From the NCBI GenBank assembly GCA_000727475.1, contig KL647297.1, positions 526,421-590,420 of the forward strand: a DNA stretch of 64,000 bases, read 5' to 3'. Shown piece by piece: positions 1-13,400 of this stretch (positions are counted from its first letter, which is position 1; every line of letters starts with the position of its first letter). The DNA comes from Sarcocystis neurona (taxonomy: Eukaryota > Apicomplexa > Conoidasida > Eucoccidiorida > Sarcocystidae). Under the pieces are notes generated by a model. The model had not been told where the DNA came from and ran no database searches. It saw only the letters and a list, made by a program, of their open reading frames with translations. Made by a program: the position numbers and the translations under genes.

Positions 1-1596
1 GGAGATCTTTTTGGAACCACCGAGGGATGCCACTAATTAGTACGTGGCTTTCATCTAAATCGCAACGCGCAAGCAACCCGCTACTAGACACCAAGGTAAG
101 TACAAACGCGCACGTGCGCAGGTGGACGCATGGTATACTCTACGACCAGATCTCCGTAAGGTACGTACGTGTCGCGCCTGCAGTCGACTGCTCACTACAC
201 AGTACAAGACTGCCGAGAAATAAGCTGGCACCATCACTTCCGAGTGCAGATTTCGTTGCTTGGAGACCACGAAAAGCAGCCCTTGTCTATGTGAATGGTG
301 ACAGCAGCGTAACCTGCGTTCCCACTATTATTTTCTTCAAAGTCAGTCGCTTGAACAGAACAGATGCACCCGTATTCAGCATGTATTTTTGGCGTCGACT
401 CCAGCATCCACAGAAAAAGCAAAATTTTTGAACACAGCAAAGGCTTCCGTGCTAAGTGATCCTCTCCAAGGGACGACCAAATATACTGTCACAGATTAAT
501 AATGCGAATAATCCCGGACACCACGATGGTCACAAATAGACCTACAAAGCACACGTATTCCTAGAGTAGCGTACCCGAGAGGCGAAGGAAAAATGATGTG
601 AACTGCAGTGCAATTGCGAGTGTGGTCACCCCGTCAACGAGCTGCAAATACCCAGTGAAACGTTTCAACACGGTACTGCATCACAAGGAATGTTTCCGCC
701 ACGTGAAACACCACAGAACGAGTGAGTTTCCTTTTGACAGCGTTAAACGACTGAATCACATTGCATCGTCCACCGTATGTTGCACTTATGATACTCACGA
801 GGTCTTTCTCATTGAACCGTACTCGAAACACATCTCTACGAGATCGGGGTGATGGGAGACGAAATTGCCAAGCGGAGGGCTATTGTATGCGTGGTGGTGG
901 GAAAAGCAATGAACAAAAGCCCTCCTGTGGCTACCTTTTCGACAGCGTTTCACTGCTGTAAAACAAGTTCCACGTCATGCGGATTCACATCATTCGTCGT
1001 ATCCCGTCCAAGTCCGAGACGGGTTGAAGCGGGACTCTATGTACTCCTGAGAATACGCAGTTTATCTCCAAGACTTGAAGCGAAGCTGAACTTAATGTAC
1101 TTTTGAGGGTACCCAATTTATCTTTTCTAAATACGTGCAAACATGTAGGTGCCTCGGGACTCGCATTATCCCCTGCTGGTAGGATATGATGAAAGGCGAC
1201 CCCGCAAGATGACCCACTTGCTAAGTCCCAACAACGTTATGGGATCCTTAGGGTCAGTGCATGCACTGTACACGTGCTATATTGAAAGACATTCGCACCG
1301 GAGGTGAGACTCAAGGAAAGGCGTCACGGGGCTCGTAGTACCGTGCTGCATTCTTCAGTGACCACCCCGGGTGCGGGAACTGCAGCAGGCGAAATTTTTT
1401 AGAAAAACGAACCCTCTGCGTGAAAACCTGCTGACTAAAAACCTGTGTACGACGTGGCGAAGAATACAGAAAGAAGTTGATGCGCCTGTCAAATACATAC
1501 AGGTAAAGTTCGTCCTCTCCCTCATCTAAGATTAAGAAAAGCAGAGAGTCCAAGCAGACGTGCCTTCTCTAAATGGAGCTCAGTTTTAGCAGCTGC
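1..1596. other. Repeat-poor intergenic sequence
   Basis: No coding region or repeat array could be supported here. The open frames on both strands are short, lack biased codon use and overlap one another. The segment contains no CAG tracts or TA microsatellites, unlike most of the window. It lies 3' of the minus-strand EF-hand gene. Confidence 0.5.
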
Positions 1597-2037
1597 TTAT
1601 TTCAAAAGGAACGCTGCAAACTTGTTGTAATCTACAAAACCCGTATTGTCCTTGTCAGCGGTTTTGATCATTTCATCGATGGCCGCATGATCCAGTAGTG
1701 TGCCGCAGACTTTGAGAATTTCCTTCAGTTCAGCAGTTGATATTCTCCCCGTTTTCTGGTTGTCTAAAACCTCGAAAGCTTTCTTCAATTCTGCTTCTGG
1801 CTGCTTTCCAGCCAGTTCAGCAGTGACAAATGCCTCAAAAGCTTCAAACGAGACTTCGGGCCCGCAGAGGTCCTCAGGAACCTGTCTCTCAGCAAGAGAG
1901 ATACCGCATGAGCGAGCCGCAATTGTTGCATCCGTGCCTGATATAGTACCATCGGCATCGGCGTCGAACATGAAAAAGGCATCTTTAGTTTTAGAATAAG
2001 GACACGCCGGATCGTCAGCGGATCTGCCGCCCTGCAT
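1597..2037 (-). CDS. Calmodulin / essential-light-chain-like EF-hand protein
   Basis: This is a single-exon frame of 146 residues. I start it at the internal Met (2037) that opens MQGGRSADDP, because this gives the length usual for calmodulin and myosin light chains; an upstream in-frame Met lies at 2103. Four helix-loop-helix units can be traced. Loop 1 (residues 25-36, DADADGTISGTD) has the Asp ligands at positions 1, 3 and 5, but Asp replaces the usual Glu at position 12. Loop 2 is degenerate. Loop 3 (92-103) has Gln at position 3. Loop 4 (128-139, DKDNTGFVDYNK) ends in Lys. At most one or two sites should therefore bind Ca2+ well. That pattern, and the ending FAAFLLK, resemble an essential light chain of an unconventional myosin more than a true calmodulin, but the partner is inferred. 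No 5' intron is needed. Confidence 0.85.
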   Translation of the reverse strand: MQGGRSADDPACPYSKTKDAFFMFDADADGTISGTDATIAARSCGISLAERQVPEDLCGPEVSFEAFEAFVTAELAGKQPEAELKKAFEVLDNQKTGRISTAELKEILKVCGTLLDHAAIDEMIKTADKDNTGFVDYNKFAAFLLK

Positions 2038-5000
2038 CGTGACTTTGCAGCGAAAGGACAGTGTGGCAGCGAAAAAGACATACTCTGCTTCCAAGTTAAG
2101 CAAAAATTTCTTCAGATTCGGAGGTGTAGGGCGTCTGACATTGAAAGCGTCAAATAGAACGGCACCAGGAAAAAAGCAGCTCCTCCAGCACCCAGTTCTT
2201 CGTGTATAAGCTAGCGGGAGCGTGTTTATCTTAGCACAGCTGTCAATTTCTGATCCCTTGTCTATATCTGAGTCCTAATGTTTGGAAGGCTGGAAGTTTG
2301 AGGGAAAGACCAGTCATCGTGCGTTCTTGCACGTAAAAACCAGATGCAGAGGCAAGCTGCAAAACTGCGTGTGCTGACGTAGGATGCGTCAAATTCATTC
2401 AGCTAACTAGTAGCTAGCGAGCGCGACGCGATAAGAAGAAAGACAACACAAGGAACCGTCCGTGGACACGTGTAGGGCACGAAAAGTGGAAGCAAGCCGA
2501 AACCCGTGGGAGGCTGTGGAGCAGAGAAAGATCGACTTGCAGTGGGCCTCGAGATCATGCAATTTCGAAAATGGAGACAGACGTTTCCGCATTTCGAACT
2601 GACGCATTTATTCTCCACGTGTGTAAACACTACCTGCGGAGACCGAGTCTGGACAAAATTTGAGCGGCATGGACACCTGGTTACAACTTCTCAGCTATGT
2701 ATCGCGTAGAGTAGTCGGCATCGAACAATCAGACCGTCCCATTGTTAGCATCCTGTGGAGTACGGTTCACACTCATTCAGCTAGACTCGATATATGTACA
2801 CTTGCACGCTAACAGTATGACCTGCAACTGTAAAAGATGAATTCCTTAGGTTACAGAAAGGCAACTGTACAAGGTAAAGCGCACCTCTCTGACATAACTG
2901 TTTCACATTCGCGTACGACGCGTGCCGTGTATGCGTGCCTGCATATGCATACATTTGTAGAGCGAACGGCTAATACAGAGCACGTGGTCACAAAAGAGGC
3001 ACAGCCGGTATACTAAACAGGCTGCCTTGACGTCGCTGAAGAAAGAAGGCTCCAACGACGTAAAGTGGAACTTTCCCGTAGGTAGTATTGCTCGCCCGTG
3101 CACCAGACACTTTGACGCTTTTACGACGGTAGGAGACAGTTAAGGTGTCGCCATTCTCATAAGCTGCTTCAAGGGCAATCTCGAAGAATGTGCTCAGAGC
3201 TGCCGCATTTCAGTATCTCGGAACTCTACGTGTAAAATCCTAATATTAAAGTAGACGACACTTGATATATGTTGCACCGGTGATAGAAGAGTATACTCGT
3301 CGCACTCGCGTAACAAAGAGACGCACATCGAGTACTTTGCGTAGAGGAAGACCCGAGGAGAGATTTTGCACCCAAACGGATCACTGATACTTATACACTA
3401 CTCAGAAGAAAAAAACCAAGCATTCTGCAGGTTGGATGACAGCAGTAGCACTCTGTCTGCGGGATTCAAATGCGCACGCGTACGGAGACTCGCACACTAT
3501 GCGTAGAGCGTCACGTGAGCGGTTCATGTACCTTGGGTATGCAGAAACAAGCCCGCTGCTCCACCGCACAGACGCTGGCAATCTTCTTTGTGAATATGAG
3601 CGATGTATGAAAACACCAACGTATGTCGATAAATCAATGTACCAAATGTGTTGCTGCAGAGCCAGACACGCTGATTCGTACGACCGTTTTTTGTGCATAC
3701 GATCAACGCTTGCAAACGTGTGGCTACCCGGCAAATAATAACTTCCGCCAGTTCACCGTTTTGAACACGCCTTTATAGGTCGCAGTCCTCGCCTGCCTGA
3801 GTACCGTCTTCGAGTCCTCCGGATAAATCGACCTTTCTTTGTAAGCAACTTGTCCCCGTTCGTGAAAAGCTCGTACGCGTGCAGCACGAGAAAAGAAACT
3901 GCGGCCTACGTACAGCAGATTGCGCCAGCCCGACAACCATGGCAACGAACAAAGGAGACGCCGGTCAGAGCTGCCAAATGTAGTTGCAGTTATACATAGA
4001 CATGACAATATGTTAACATTCACACTGGAGCCGTATACCCGCACGCGCGCATCATCTCCTCGGTTACTTCCTAGAACAGACTGAGCACTACCATAGAGGC
4101 GGAATGAGATTCAGAAAGAGGAATATACTGTCTGTTCATGAGGTGGGTCGGAAGCGGAATCTCATAAACAAGTCCGCATCCTTAGGTCGGCTACATGGAC
4201 AGGCAGGAGCGCATGAACAGCCACCTGTTTATGCACCACATGTGTACACACGTACTGCAGTTTTCTTGTGGCGGTGCCATCGAAGACGCGCACTTTTACG
4301 AATAGTGTCCTAGACTGTGTAACGTATAAGCTCGTCGAGATGCCAGTGTGACAGAATGGAAGCTGGAAGACCTGGACGTTGTCCAGGTGGTACGTGCTGA
4401 GGGACGAACTCGCCCATTGACTGCATAGACATGAATGCGATTGAAACGCATACGAATGAAGCGGAGGCGTTTATGTCCCCGAGTAGGTAAATTCTAAAAT
4501 GTTGTCCATGCATGTGTGAACATTTTGGAGCACCGGATAATCCGTCGACTTCCCTTTCAACGTACACCAACTCTTAAAGCCAGAGCACCCGTAAGAAAGG
4601 ACGGGGCTTCTGGAATACCCGCAGCGCGCTTGGGCGAAGCAGGTTTAGAAATTTTCCAGTGGCGAGGCAGGTGTGCAAGAGAGAGGCGATCGTGTCCGAA
4701 GGGATGAATGCGAAACATCCGCGGCTCGCAGCAGTGAAGTATGGAGTGATGTAGTGTGTAAAAAGTCGTTGCCTGCAGGACGCGGTAGTGATAGTGTTGC
4801 TCCCACTTGCGAACAATTACACAAAATACGTTTGCCCACATGCTGTTCTCTTCCCTTAGAGACAGTGGAACGGGTCTGCTTTCCACCCCTGGGAGCACGT
4901 GTCCACACGTGTACCCTATGAAGCCTCCTGCGTCGCAGCTGTTCCAAATCAAATGAGCTGCTTTACGTAGCCAGTATAACCAGAGTTCTCCTTGTAATCA

Positions 5001-7397
5001 CCACGAGCGCTTATATGCTTTACGTAGCCAGTATAACCAGAGTTCTCCGGTGTAATCACCACGAGCGCTTATATGCTTTACGTAGCCAGTATAACCAGAG
5101 TTCTCCGGTGTAATCACCACGAGCGCTTATATGCTTGCGACGAGAAGAGTGTAACGCGATGCTACTGGATATGTGGTAACTGGTACCTAATATAATATCG
5201 GGACAAACTGTCAGCATAAATGTCTACATATCCTGCAAACATTCTTGAGGTGACGGAGGTTGACCAAGACCTCGCAGTACACCAGGATCTCACACAGAGG
5301 TCAATTTGTCACTTCTTGCGGTGGCACACGGAAGCATACGGTTGCGAGGGCTTTTTATAGTGGGGGCACACCGTTTTCTGCAGTCACACCGTGTGCCGGG
5401 AGACGCTGCATCAGAATGTCCCTGGAATCATCTACGAAGTATCCCCAGTATCAAGTCCGGAGGAAGCACTACACTACACTACGTTACTGTAGTTTTCCCA
5501 GTAGACACGGTCCAATGATGAGTGCTTACATGCATGTGTGTATTATATTGAGGTTGACCCAAACTACACAGCCGTGTCTCAAGAACCTGTAGTTTTCCAC
5601 TGCTGCTGTAGAGCGCCGCGAGTTGTGCTATGGCTGATTACCCCTTTGGAAAGTTCTGTCTGATAGATGTGCTACCTAATTGTCTGCGCTCGCCGGCGAC
5701 ACCACCCTGAGACACTGATCTTCTCAAGTAACGTATACCTGTGTATGTCGGATTGTGTGGGACTGCTGTACAGTACGTTCCGCATATGAGACTTCTACGG
5801 TGGTGCAGTCTGCGGGCCAGGACAGCAAAAACGAATCGTGTGTACTTTGACGCAAGATCCCTTGCGTTCATACGGTGTGTTACTTTGAGCAGCTCGAGCG
5901 CGAAATTGAGCTTTTTTCGTCTTCTCGAGAGAGTGCCACACGCTGCATGAAGTCTTCCGCATTCTCTACGGCCTACAGTCGGGGCGTTTTTCTGGAAGCT
6001 TGTACCATGTTCGTCCACAGGCAACTTGACCGGGTACATCTCCCGCTGCCTCGTTGCCTCCTGTAGGACAGCGTATGTATCACCAACGACACACAATGCA
6101 TCTTCGAACGCTGTCCTCCGTTCGTGGTTCCCAGCGTCTGAACGAACAGTGCGTGCACTTTCATCATCACGTATCCCGTTCATACCCGATGCTTCTTTGC
6201 GTCTCTCCTTCCTACCGGTCACTGTCTACGAACGACTCCCTCGTACTGTACTGCACCGGCCGGTCGCACCGCCCGTACCATCTTCGGCTGCAGCCCACAT
6301 GGCACCTTTGGCACTCACGCGGAGCTAATCATCCTCCCCTTCTCCCCCCACTGCCCCAAGAATTTCATCCGCTCTTGGTGACAACTGTCTTCTCTGCAAA
6401 CTGTATCAGATACACATGAAATATCTTTACCGTTCTTCTCCTCCCCCGCGCGCCGACCGCCACGGCGAGAAAAGCAGTCTCCGCCCGTTGTGCCAAGCGC
6501 ACTCTCAACTACCGTGCTTGTTTGCATGCGCGTTGAACTCATCCACGGGCCGTGAAAAAATCCGTATTCTGTCTTGTCCCGCAGGTCGTGATGCATGTTT
6601 CTGCACAGTTCGTACACATTGTTTCTTTACTTCCTCTACGTGTGTAGTTTTACGACGTTTTTCCTTCGTGGGTTTCCACCGCGACTCTATGTACCACGTG
6701 TGCCTTTCCTCTCTCTTCTGTTGACCACGAAGGGTGCGTTGCTTCTTGCAGTGTCCATACACCTCGTGATCTTCTCACAGTCAAAGCCGGAGTCGGTGCC
6801 ACACTTTTTCCCCCTAGAATCCCCAGTATCTTTCCTCTCGTACCGGTGCGTCTTCTTTTAGAGCAGTTTTAGCCGTCCCGTGGTCGACAGTTCTTCTTTA
6901 TCTGGCTCGCCGGCAGAGTAGCTGCCTGTGCCAGGATCTTCTGTTTCCCCGTGTCCTCTCGCCTTCTACTTGCAGCAAGCGCTTCTCCGACGTCCACCTT
7001 ATCTGTTGGACTTGCTCAGCCGTGCCCTGCCTCTTGGCGCCTTGTGTTTTACTCTCCTGTTGGACCGGTTGTGTTGAGAAGAGGTATCCGCAAACTGTAG
7101 TCGGCAGCACGTCACGGTGTCTTCTCCGTTCTGTGCGTGCCGCTTCGACGTGGAGGCTGCACAGTTTCTTCATTCCGTCTCCTCCGGGGCTTTGCCTCCT
7201 ACGCGATCTCGCGGTAGCGCAAGAGTTGCGGACGTCTTCTTCGAGACTCTTAAAGCTCATGTTCCATCATTGTCGGTGCCTCCGTTGATGTCGCGAGTGC
7301 GATTCCACCTTGCTTTGCACCAGCTCCTCTCTCTGCTCGGCTGCAGAAGAGCAACTTCGCGTTAGCACAGCGGACCAAGGATCAGCACTACGCGACG
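2038..7397. other. Intergenic region upstream of the EF-hand gene and of RPN1
   Basis: These 5.4 kb separate two divergently transcribed genes, so they should hold both promoters. No TATA-like core or conserved motif could be assigned with confidence. The only structured element is the 58-bp triplicate at 4959-5136. A 194-codon minus-strand frame at 5638-6222 is open but has no recognisable domain and is matched by open frames on the other strand. The last kilobase before the RPN1 start (about 6340-7390) is pyrimidine-rich on the plus strand, which fits a 5' UTR or leader. Confidence 0.4.
4959..5136. repeat. Three tandem copies of a 57-58 bp unit
   Basis: The unit begins TGCTTTACGTAGCCAG at 4959, 5016 and 5074 and ends in GAGCGCTTATA. 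Copies 2 and 3 look identical; copy 1 differs only near TTCTCCTTG/TTCTCCGGTG and is one base shorter. A partial fourth copy (TGCTT) follows at 5132. Confidence 0.95.
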
Positions 7398-7421
7398 ATG
7401 GCAAACGACGACGACAGGAAG
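7398..7421 (+). CDS. RPN1: RPN1 exon 1 (start exon)
   Basis: Eight codons, MANDDDRK, end at AAG|GTACGT, a strong donor, in phase 0. The assignment rests on frame and donor only, because RPN1 N-termini are not conserved; another leader exon is possible. Confidence 0.6.
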
Positions 7422-10400
7422 GTACGTCGAATTTCGGTTGTTGGCCCTCTCTATTTGTGAAAGATCATTTTTCGTCCGTACAACTTTTGAAGGGCATACA
7501 AAGGAAGCGCAACATCTCACACACGTTGCAGTCCTCTGCAGTCCTGCGTGTGCAGCCTACGCAGCGAGTGGCTCAGGAGCGTATACCTTTTCTTTAATTT
7601 TGTATTGAATGTGATTGTGATTGCAAGGCGAAGCATGTGCCCATATCCGATTCATTCAGATTTTTAAAATGAGCTCCCAAGTGTATGTTTGAGTGAGGTC
7701 TGTTGGCGGACGTAAATCATCATTGCCAACTGACGGCACTTTTTAAACATGACATTCTTGCCACTAGTTAATCACAGTCGCAAGGCTCACTTGACGGTCC
7801 CCACCTACGTTCCGAAAAACTTTACTTTCGTGGTGGTGCCCACCGTGCCGAATGCCTAGTGGACGGGTTGTGAAGTGTCTGAAGAGACTACTTTCTGCTC
7901 GGGTCTGTTAGTAAACAGCACTTAGCCATCGACGTCCTCACCCATGTAAACGCAAGTGTAGAAGGATATCTGCCGCTTGTGTTCAACGTCGTCAGGAGTG
8001 GTAGGATCGCCTTCGGTGTTATTAATAGGATAGAAGGCACGACACAGAAACGCTGGCGGCAGGCTCCATACCTGCGCAGGTAGACATACATCACTGGAGA
8101 CGCATTTGTAGAAAGAGAAGACACGTGAGGTGAGCCTGAGGTCCAGTCGGTCGGCAGTTTGCTGGCTGTATTATTGTGGGCGCGTATTTTCGTTGCTGTG
8201 TAGACGACTCAAGTGGAAGAATGAGAGCAGAGACACACCCTTGTGGGCACACGTGCATATACTAAGCGTGAGGGGCTGCATACAAAGGCCGTTCAATGGC
8301 GGCCTCCCCAGGCTGTGCAACTCCGTATAATCTTTGCGTCTTGACCCATGACAGTATGTGTGCACACGTGTGTGCGTACTTTTACAGATCTACGTACGCG
8401 CGTGTATATATATCTCTACATATACTTCTTCAGACACACGTATACGTAAAGATATATATATATATACATAAGGACCCTGACCAGATGTTGAACAGTGTGC
8501 ATCCGCGTACGTATATACATATATATATATTATTACGTATGTGTGTGGCTATAGACAGACACAAAGGCGCGACTTTCTCCGTCCGTGCGTTGCTGCATCC
8601 ATAGCTGCGTACCTCCGAACCCTTAACGCTGGAAAGCATGCGGCCTCTGCAATTTAAACTATGGCAGCAGCAGCAAGAGACGCAAAGAGAAGCCGTTCTG
8701 CAGATCCGTATGGCTGTAGGAGACAGTTGTCTTGGAGGGACAGAACCTCTCAACTGCACGACGAGCTTTTAGGAAGTCGTATTGTCTCCTTCAGCTGCTT
8801 TGAAGCTGGACGCGTGTGAAGAGTGCCGAGGGCCACGGCGGTGCAGCAGACACATCTTTCATCGGCGACCACCTCGGTTGTTGGCGAATTTGCTGTGGCT
8901 GGCCCGCCCACGCACGTGCATATACACGTAACTATGTGTGTATATATCTATTACGGAATTCTGTGTCCTAACGAAGAAATGTGTGTGTGCGGGTGAGGGG
9001 CGGACCGCCGCGTGCGTGTCCTTTGTCTTCCCCAAGTCGGGTGCTCCTCTGCGCTTTATTTGTCCTGAGGCACATGCCTGTCCACAATATTTCTCTTGCT
9101 GAGTCACGCGTGGAGACTCTCAATCCGCTTCTCTGGGGTATTGTAAGTGCGGTTCTGCTCACCTTCACCGTCTACGAGCAGCTTTTACGGCGCTGCAGCT
9201 CCTACATTTGAGGTGCGCGGCGTGCAGTAGAAACGAAGCCACATGTGAATGACCGGACGGAGTACGTTAACTCCGTCACCTACGTCTGCCATATTGCTTC
9301 GGCCCCCATCTTGATCCCCTGCTGCGTAGGTGGAATGCAGCAGCGTTGTTTCGTGCTGTGCTGCGGTCGTGAGTCTTCACGGCTGCTGCAGCGTCTGCAG
9401 ACGACACTCCCTCCCGTCAGTTTCTTCTCTTTCATCATCGTTGTCTGTTCTCCTTCTTCTTTCCATCAACTTTTTCTCGCGTCAGTTACGTGGACGTGCT
9501 TTTCTTTTTTCTGTCGCACGCCGTGCAGCTGGCCACACTGCAGGCGGTGTCAAAGAAGGAGCCGGAGAGAACGAAGGATGGCCCGCCGAAGAAAAAGGGA
9601 CATGGCGCCGCTGACAAAAAGAAGAAAGTCGAAGATGAGCTAGTACGCACGGTTCTCTGTTGTAGTTCGCGTATCGATCAGGTGGTCTCTGCTACGTGCA
9701 TATCGTCCTTTACCAGCATATGGGCGTGTATGTGTTTCAGCCCGTATAAGAATATGAATGCAACCGCAGATTTGGTATGGCATAGGTGGTAACTCGTTCC
9801 CCTGTTTTCTTCTGTGTGTGTGCACGAGTGTAGGCTACATTTGCAACGGCTACTCTTCTGGCGGCTGGTAGACGTGCATCGCCACATCAACTCATATCGC
9901 CTGTGCAGCTCCTGCATACCTGCGTCTGTATCGCGCTGCGGCTGCTGCTGCTCGTTCTCTGAGCCTTACGTTGTTCTGTGTTCTGCCGCAGTCCGTCCTG
10001 TTTGGCTGCTGCTACGCTGCTGCGTCTTTTTTTCTGTAGCTGATGCTGGGCGCGCGCCTGCGCTGCTGTCATCTGTCGCTTCGCCAACACGTGTATGCTC
10101 CGGTGCGTTGTTGACTGCTGCATTGCTGCCGGCTCGCAAGCGCTGGTGCGGCTGCTGCTGCTGCTGCGTCCAAGCCGCCAGTCTTCACCGCCCCCGTGTG
10201 GCTGCCGGTGCTCTGCCGTCCACAGCTGCTGCCCGTTCAGGTGTTGGGGAACGGCCGTAGCATCAGGAAGATCTGCTGCAGGGTGGGCTCGGCAGATTGT
10301 TCGCTGTAGATCAGCAACTGCAGCAGCCACGAGTCAGCATCTACAGACGTAGTGTTTCTAGCGTCTTCCTACGTCGGTATATGTGTATGTGTGTGTGTAT

Positions 10401-13400
10401 ATGAAAGGATATATGCACCTCATATCTACATAAATACTGGAAGAAACAGTGCGTTAGTTCACCTGTGTGTAGATATATATATCTCTCTCTGTATCGGTAA
10501 GTGCAAGTGTATACATACCATTGAGATACGTACGAAGAGTTGTCATCACGTACTTGCGCCTCCCCGTGGCTACGACAGGAACACAAGAGAGTTAGCTCTA
10601 TGTGTGTGTGTGTGTATGAATATGTCACTGCGGCCCACATTCGCGTCTCTGTGTGGCTCGTAGCGATTGCTGTTGGGAGAGGTGGGTCGGAAGAGTTCAG
10701 CACCATTGCCTGCGTGCGTGCCGACTTTTTTTTGCAAATTCAGTCGGAGGAAGACCAGAAAATCAAGGAAAACATGGAGCTGCTTGTGGAGCGCATGCAG
10801 GACCCTGACCCTGGTCAGTCACACTTGCAGCTGGCGCGCGGTGTATGTACACCCGACCGACATCACCCGCAGCCCACCGGACCCTCGTCCATCACTCCCA
10901 CTTGAAGTGTCACGATGAGCCTCCCCGCCGCCCCTTTTCAGAGCAAGCGTTACCACCTACTCGAAGACAGTACCACCGACCGGAAGCCTGTCCCACCACC
11001 ATGACCACCACTCACGCATGTGCCACCCCACCGCCGTGGTAGTAGCAGCAGTAGCACCACTGGCTTGAAGACGGGTGCCCCTTGCTGCATACAGTTTCTA
11101 CTACCGCAAGACAGTCCCTGGGATCTGCAACCCACGCCACCACCTGTGCGCCAGAGCTAGGCTCAGCCTCAAGAGCCTGCCAGTGGTGGGCCGGGACCAT
11201 CACTACCCGCACTCCTCACAGACAGGATAACCACCGACCCGACGAGAGCACCACCTGCCACTCACCGCCGCACCACCTCCCACCCACACACATGCTCACT
11301 CTCCAACTGAAGACCAGATGGTGTCACCACCACCTGCCGGGGAAAAACGGTGGCACCACCAGCCACTCATGACCACACCCACCACGCACCTGAAGACTCA
11401 CTGCCCCGCCGTGGAGGTGTTTGTTCTTGGCTTTTCTCTGTGAAGAAATGTTGTTTGTCTGCGTGTCTCTGCGTGGAAGTCTCTGCTGCATGTGTTTGGT
11501 CTTGACTGCTGCTCGCTTCCCTGCGAGGAAGAGTCTCTGCTACGGCACCGGCTCTCTACGAAGTCGCGGTGACGTTTCCGAGCATGAGAACCCTCTCTGT
11601 TCGTTGCATGCGCGTGCCGCGCGCCGCGTGACGTATTTTTCGTTTCTGTCTTCTAGATGTACGCGCGGCTTCCCGCTCGTGTGTGTCCGTTGCGAGGGTG
11701 TGTCCCGTGGCGGCGTGCCAGCGAGATACGCAGGAGAACACGCTGAAGGGCACCCGGGTAGGAGGCAGCAGCGCGCACGTAGAGCGAGGACACCCAGCAA
11801 CCCCACGTTGACAAAGCGACTGCATTTCTTGTACTCCCTTGCTCTCGCGAGTTCACATGTGTGCGAGCGGCCCCCTGTCCCCGTCTTTGCGGGCTGCCTC
11901 GAGCAGGGTGCACTTTGTAGACGTTGCGTATAGAGTTTGCACCTGCGTTGCTATCCGAAGCTAGGCTAGTGCACACAAGTAGTTGGAGTCGTGGGTGCGG
12001 CAGAGAACCGAGAGCTTTCCTTCCCAACAAAAGAGGCAGACGGACGGGGGGTGCTGCAACAGCGACTCTCGAAGTCGCGAGGACAGGCGTGAGACAGGCG
12101 CGCGTGCGGCGCTGTGCGACGGAGGTAAGAAAGCTGTGGGGTGCGTGTTTGCGTATGTGCTGCTGCTGCAGGAGTGGCAGCCCTGGCACTGCAGACGCTT
12201 TCTGGTGAACTAAAGGCAGCAACATCTTCCATGACCAGCGTCCCGAAGCCGCTCAAATTTCTTCGGCCCCACATTCCTGTCCTTGCGGCGCACTACAAGA
12301 CACTCGCTGCCTCAGATCCCATTAAGGTCGGTCTCCTGGTGATATTTCTCTGCATTTCCGCTTCTCTTTTTTCTCTGCCTCTCCTTCGCCTTCGTCGTCT
12401 CCTTCTGCGTGCCCTCCACCCCTCTCTCTTCCTCCGTCCCTTTGCGTCCCTCGCGAGTGTGCGGCCTCATGTGCTGTCTCTCTCTTGCCCCTCTGTGACG
12501 GCCACCACCATCACCAGCCCTCGCTGCCGAGTTGCTGTTGCTGGTTAAGACAGCGTCGACGCCGCTGTGTACACTGCCACGAGCAACAAAGGCGCAGCAC
12601 ATACTGTTGCAGCGGAGCGAAGGCGTGTTGGCCTGCGAAACTCGCTTCACTTGCGAGGAGAGAGAGACGTGCGCACCGACGGCTGGGGGAGTCGCCGCTT
12701 GCGGGTTGTGCGTGTGCGTGTGTATACGCCGACAGTGGGTATGCGGATGTTTCAACGTCGCGAGTATTCCAACAGACACGTTTACATACATGTGTGCCTA
12801 TACGTACACATACATATATCAGGCCCTACACATACAGATGTATGTTCAGGCCCGCGTTTGTCCAGACACCTTTTGCTGCTGCGTGTGCCAAGGTGTACCT
12901 CGTTTGGCCACTGCCCGGAGAAGGTGCGACGCAGGCAGCTCTCATTGCCGTGACACGTGTGCGGGAGACACATGCTGCGGCACTTTCCCGCAGCCGTCTC
13001 GGTGTCCGTGTCTCAGCGTCCCTAGTACCTCTCTCTCTGCATCTTTCTGACAGACTGAACAACTTCTCCCTGAATTTCTGCAGCTAAAAACTTTCCTGTG
13101 CATCATTGTATATATATGTGTATATAAATATGTATATATATGTATATATGGCTGCTCCGGCCCGTGTTGCGCTAGACGAAGGTACGGTGCCGGCGTACGT
13201 CGTTGTTGGTGTGCGGTGGTATGTTCTGCAGGCAGATTACGCGATGGTTCTGGCGGTGCTTTGTACGACCTGCGGCGACGGCAAGCGACGCTCCCTTCAT
13301 TTCTGCTTGGAGGCATGTCTCCCCGAACGGGCTGTTTCCGTGTCTCGTCTCCCAAAAATCCGGGTCGTTTGCATTCTCCACGCCCTTCTGCGCCGTCTCG

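Noticed and set aside
5638..6222. 194-codon minus-strand frame upstream of RPN1
   Set aside because: No domain, no codon bias, and long open frames on the opposite strand. It could be real, but nothing supports it.
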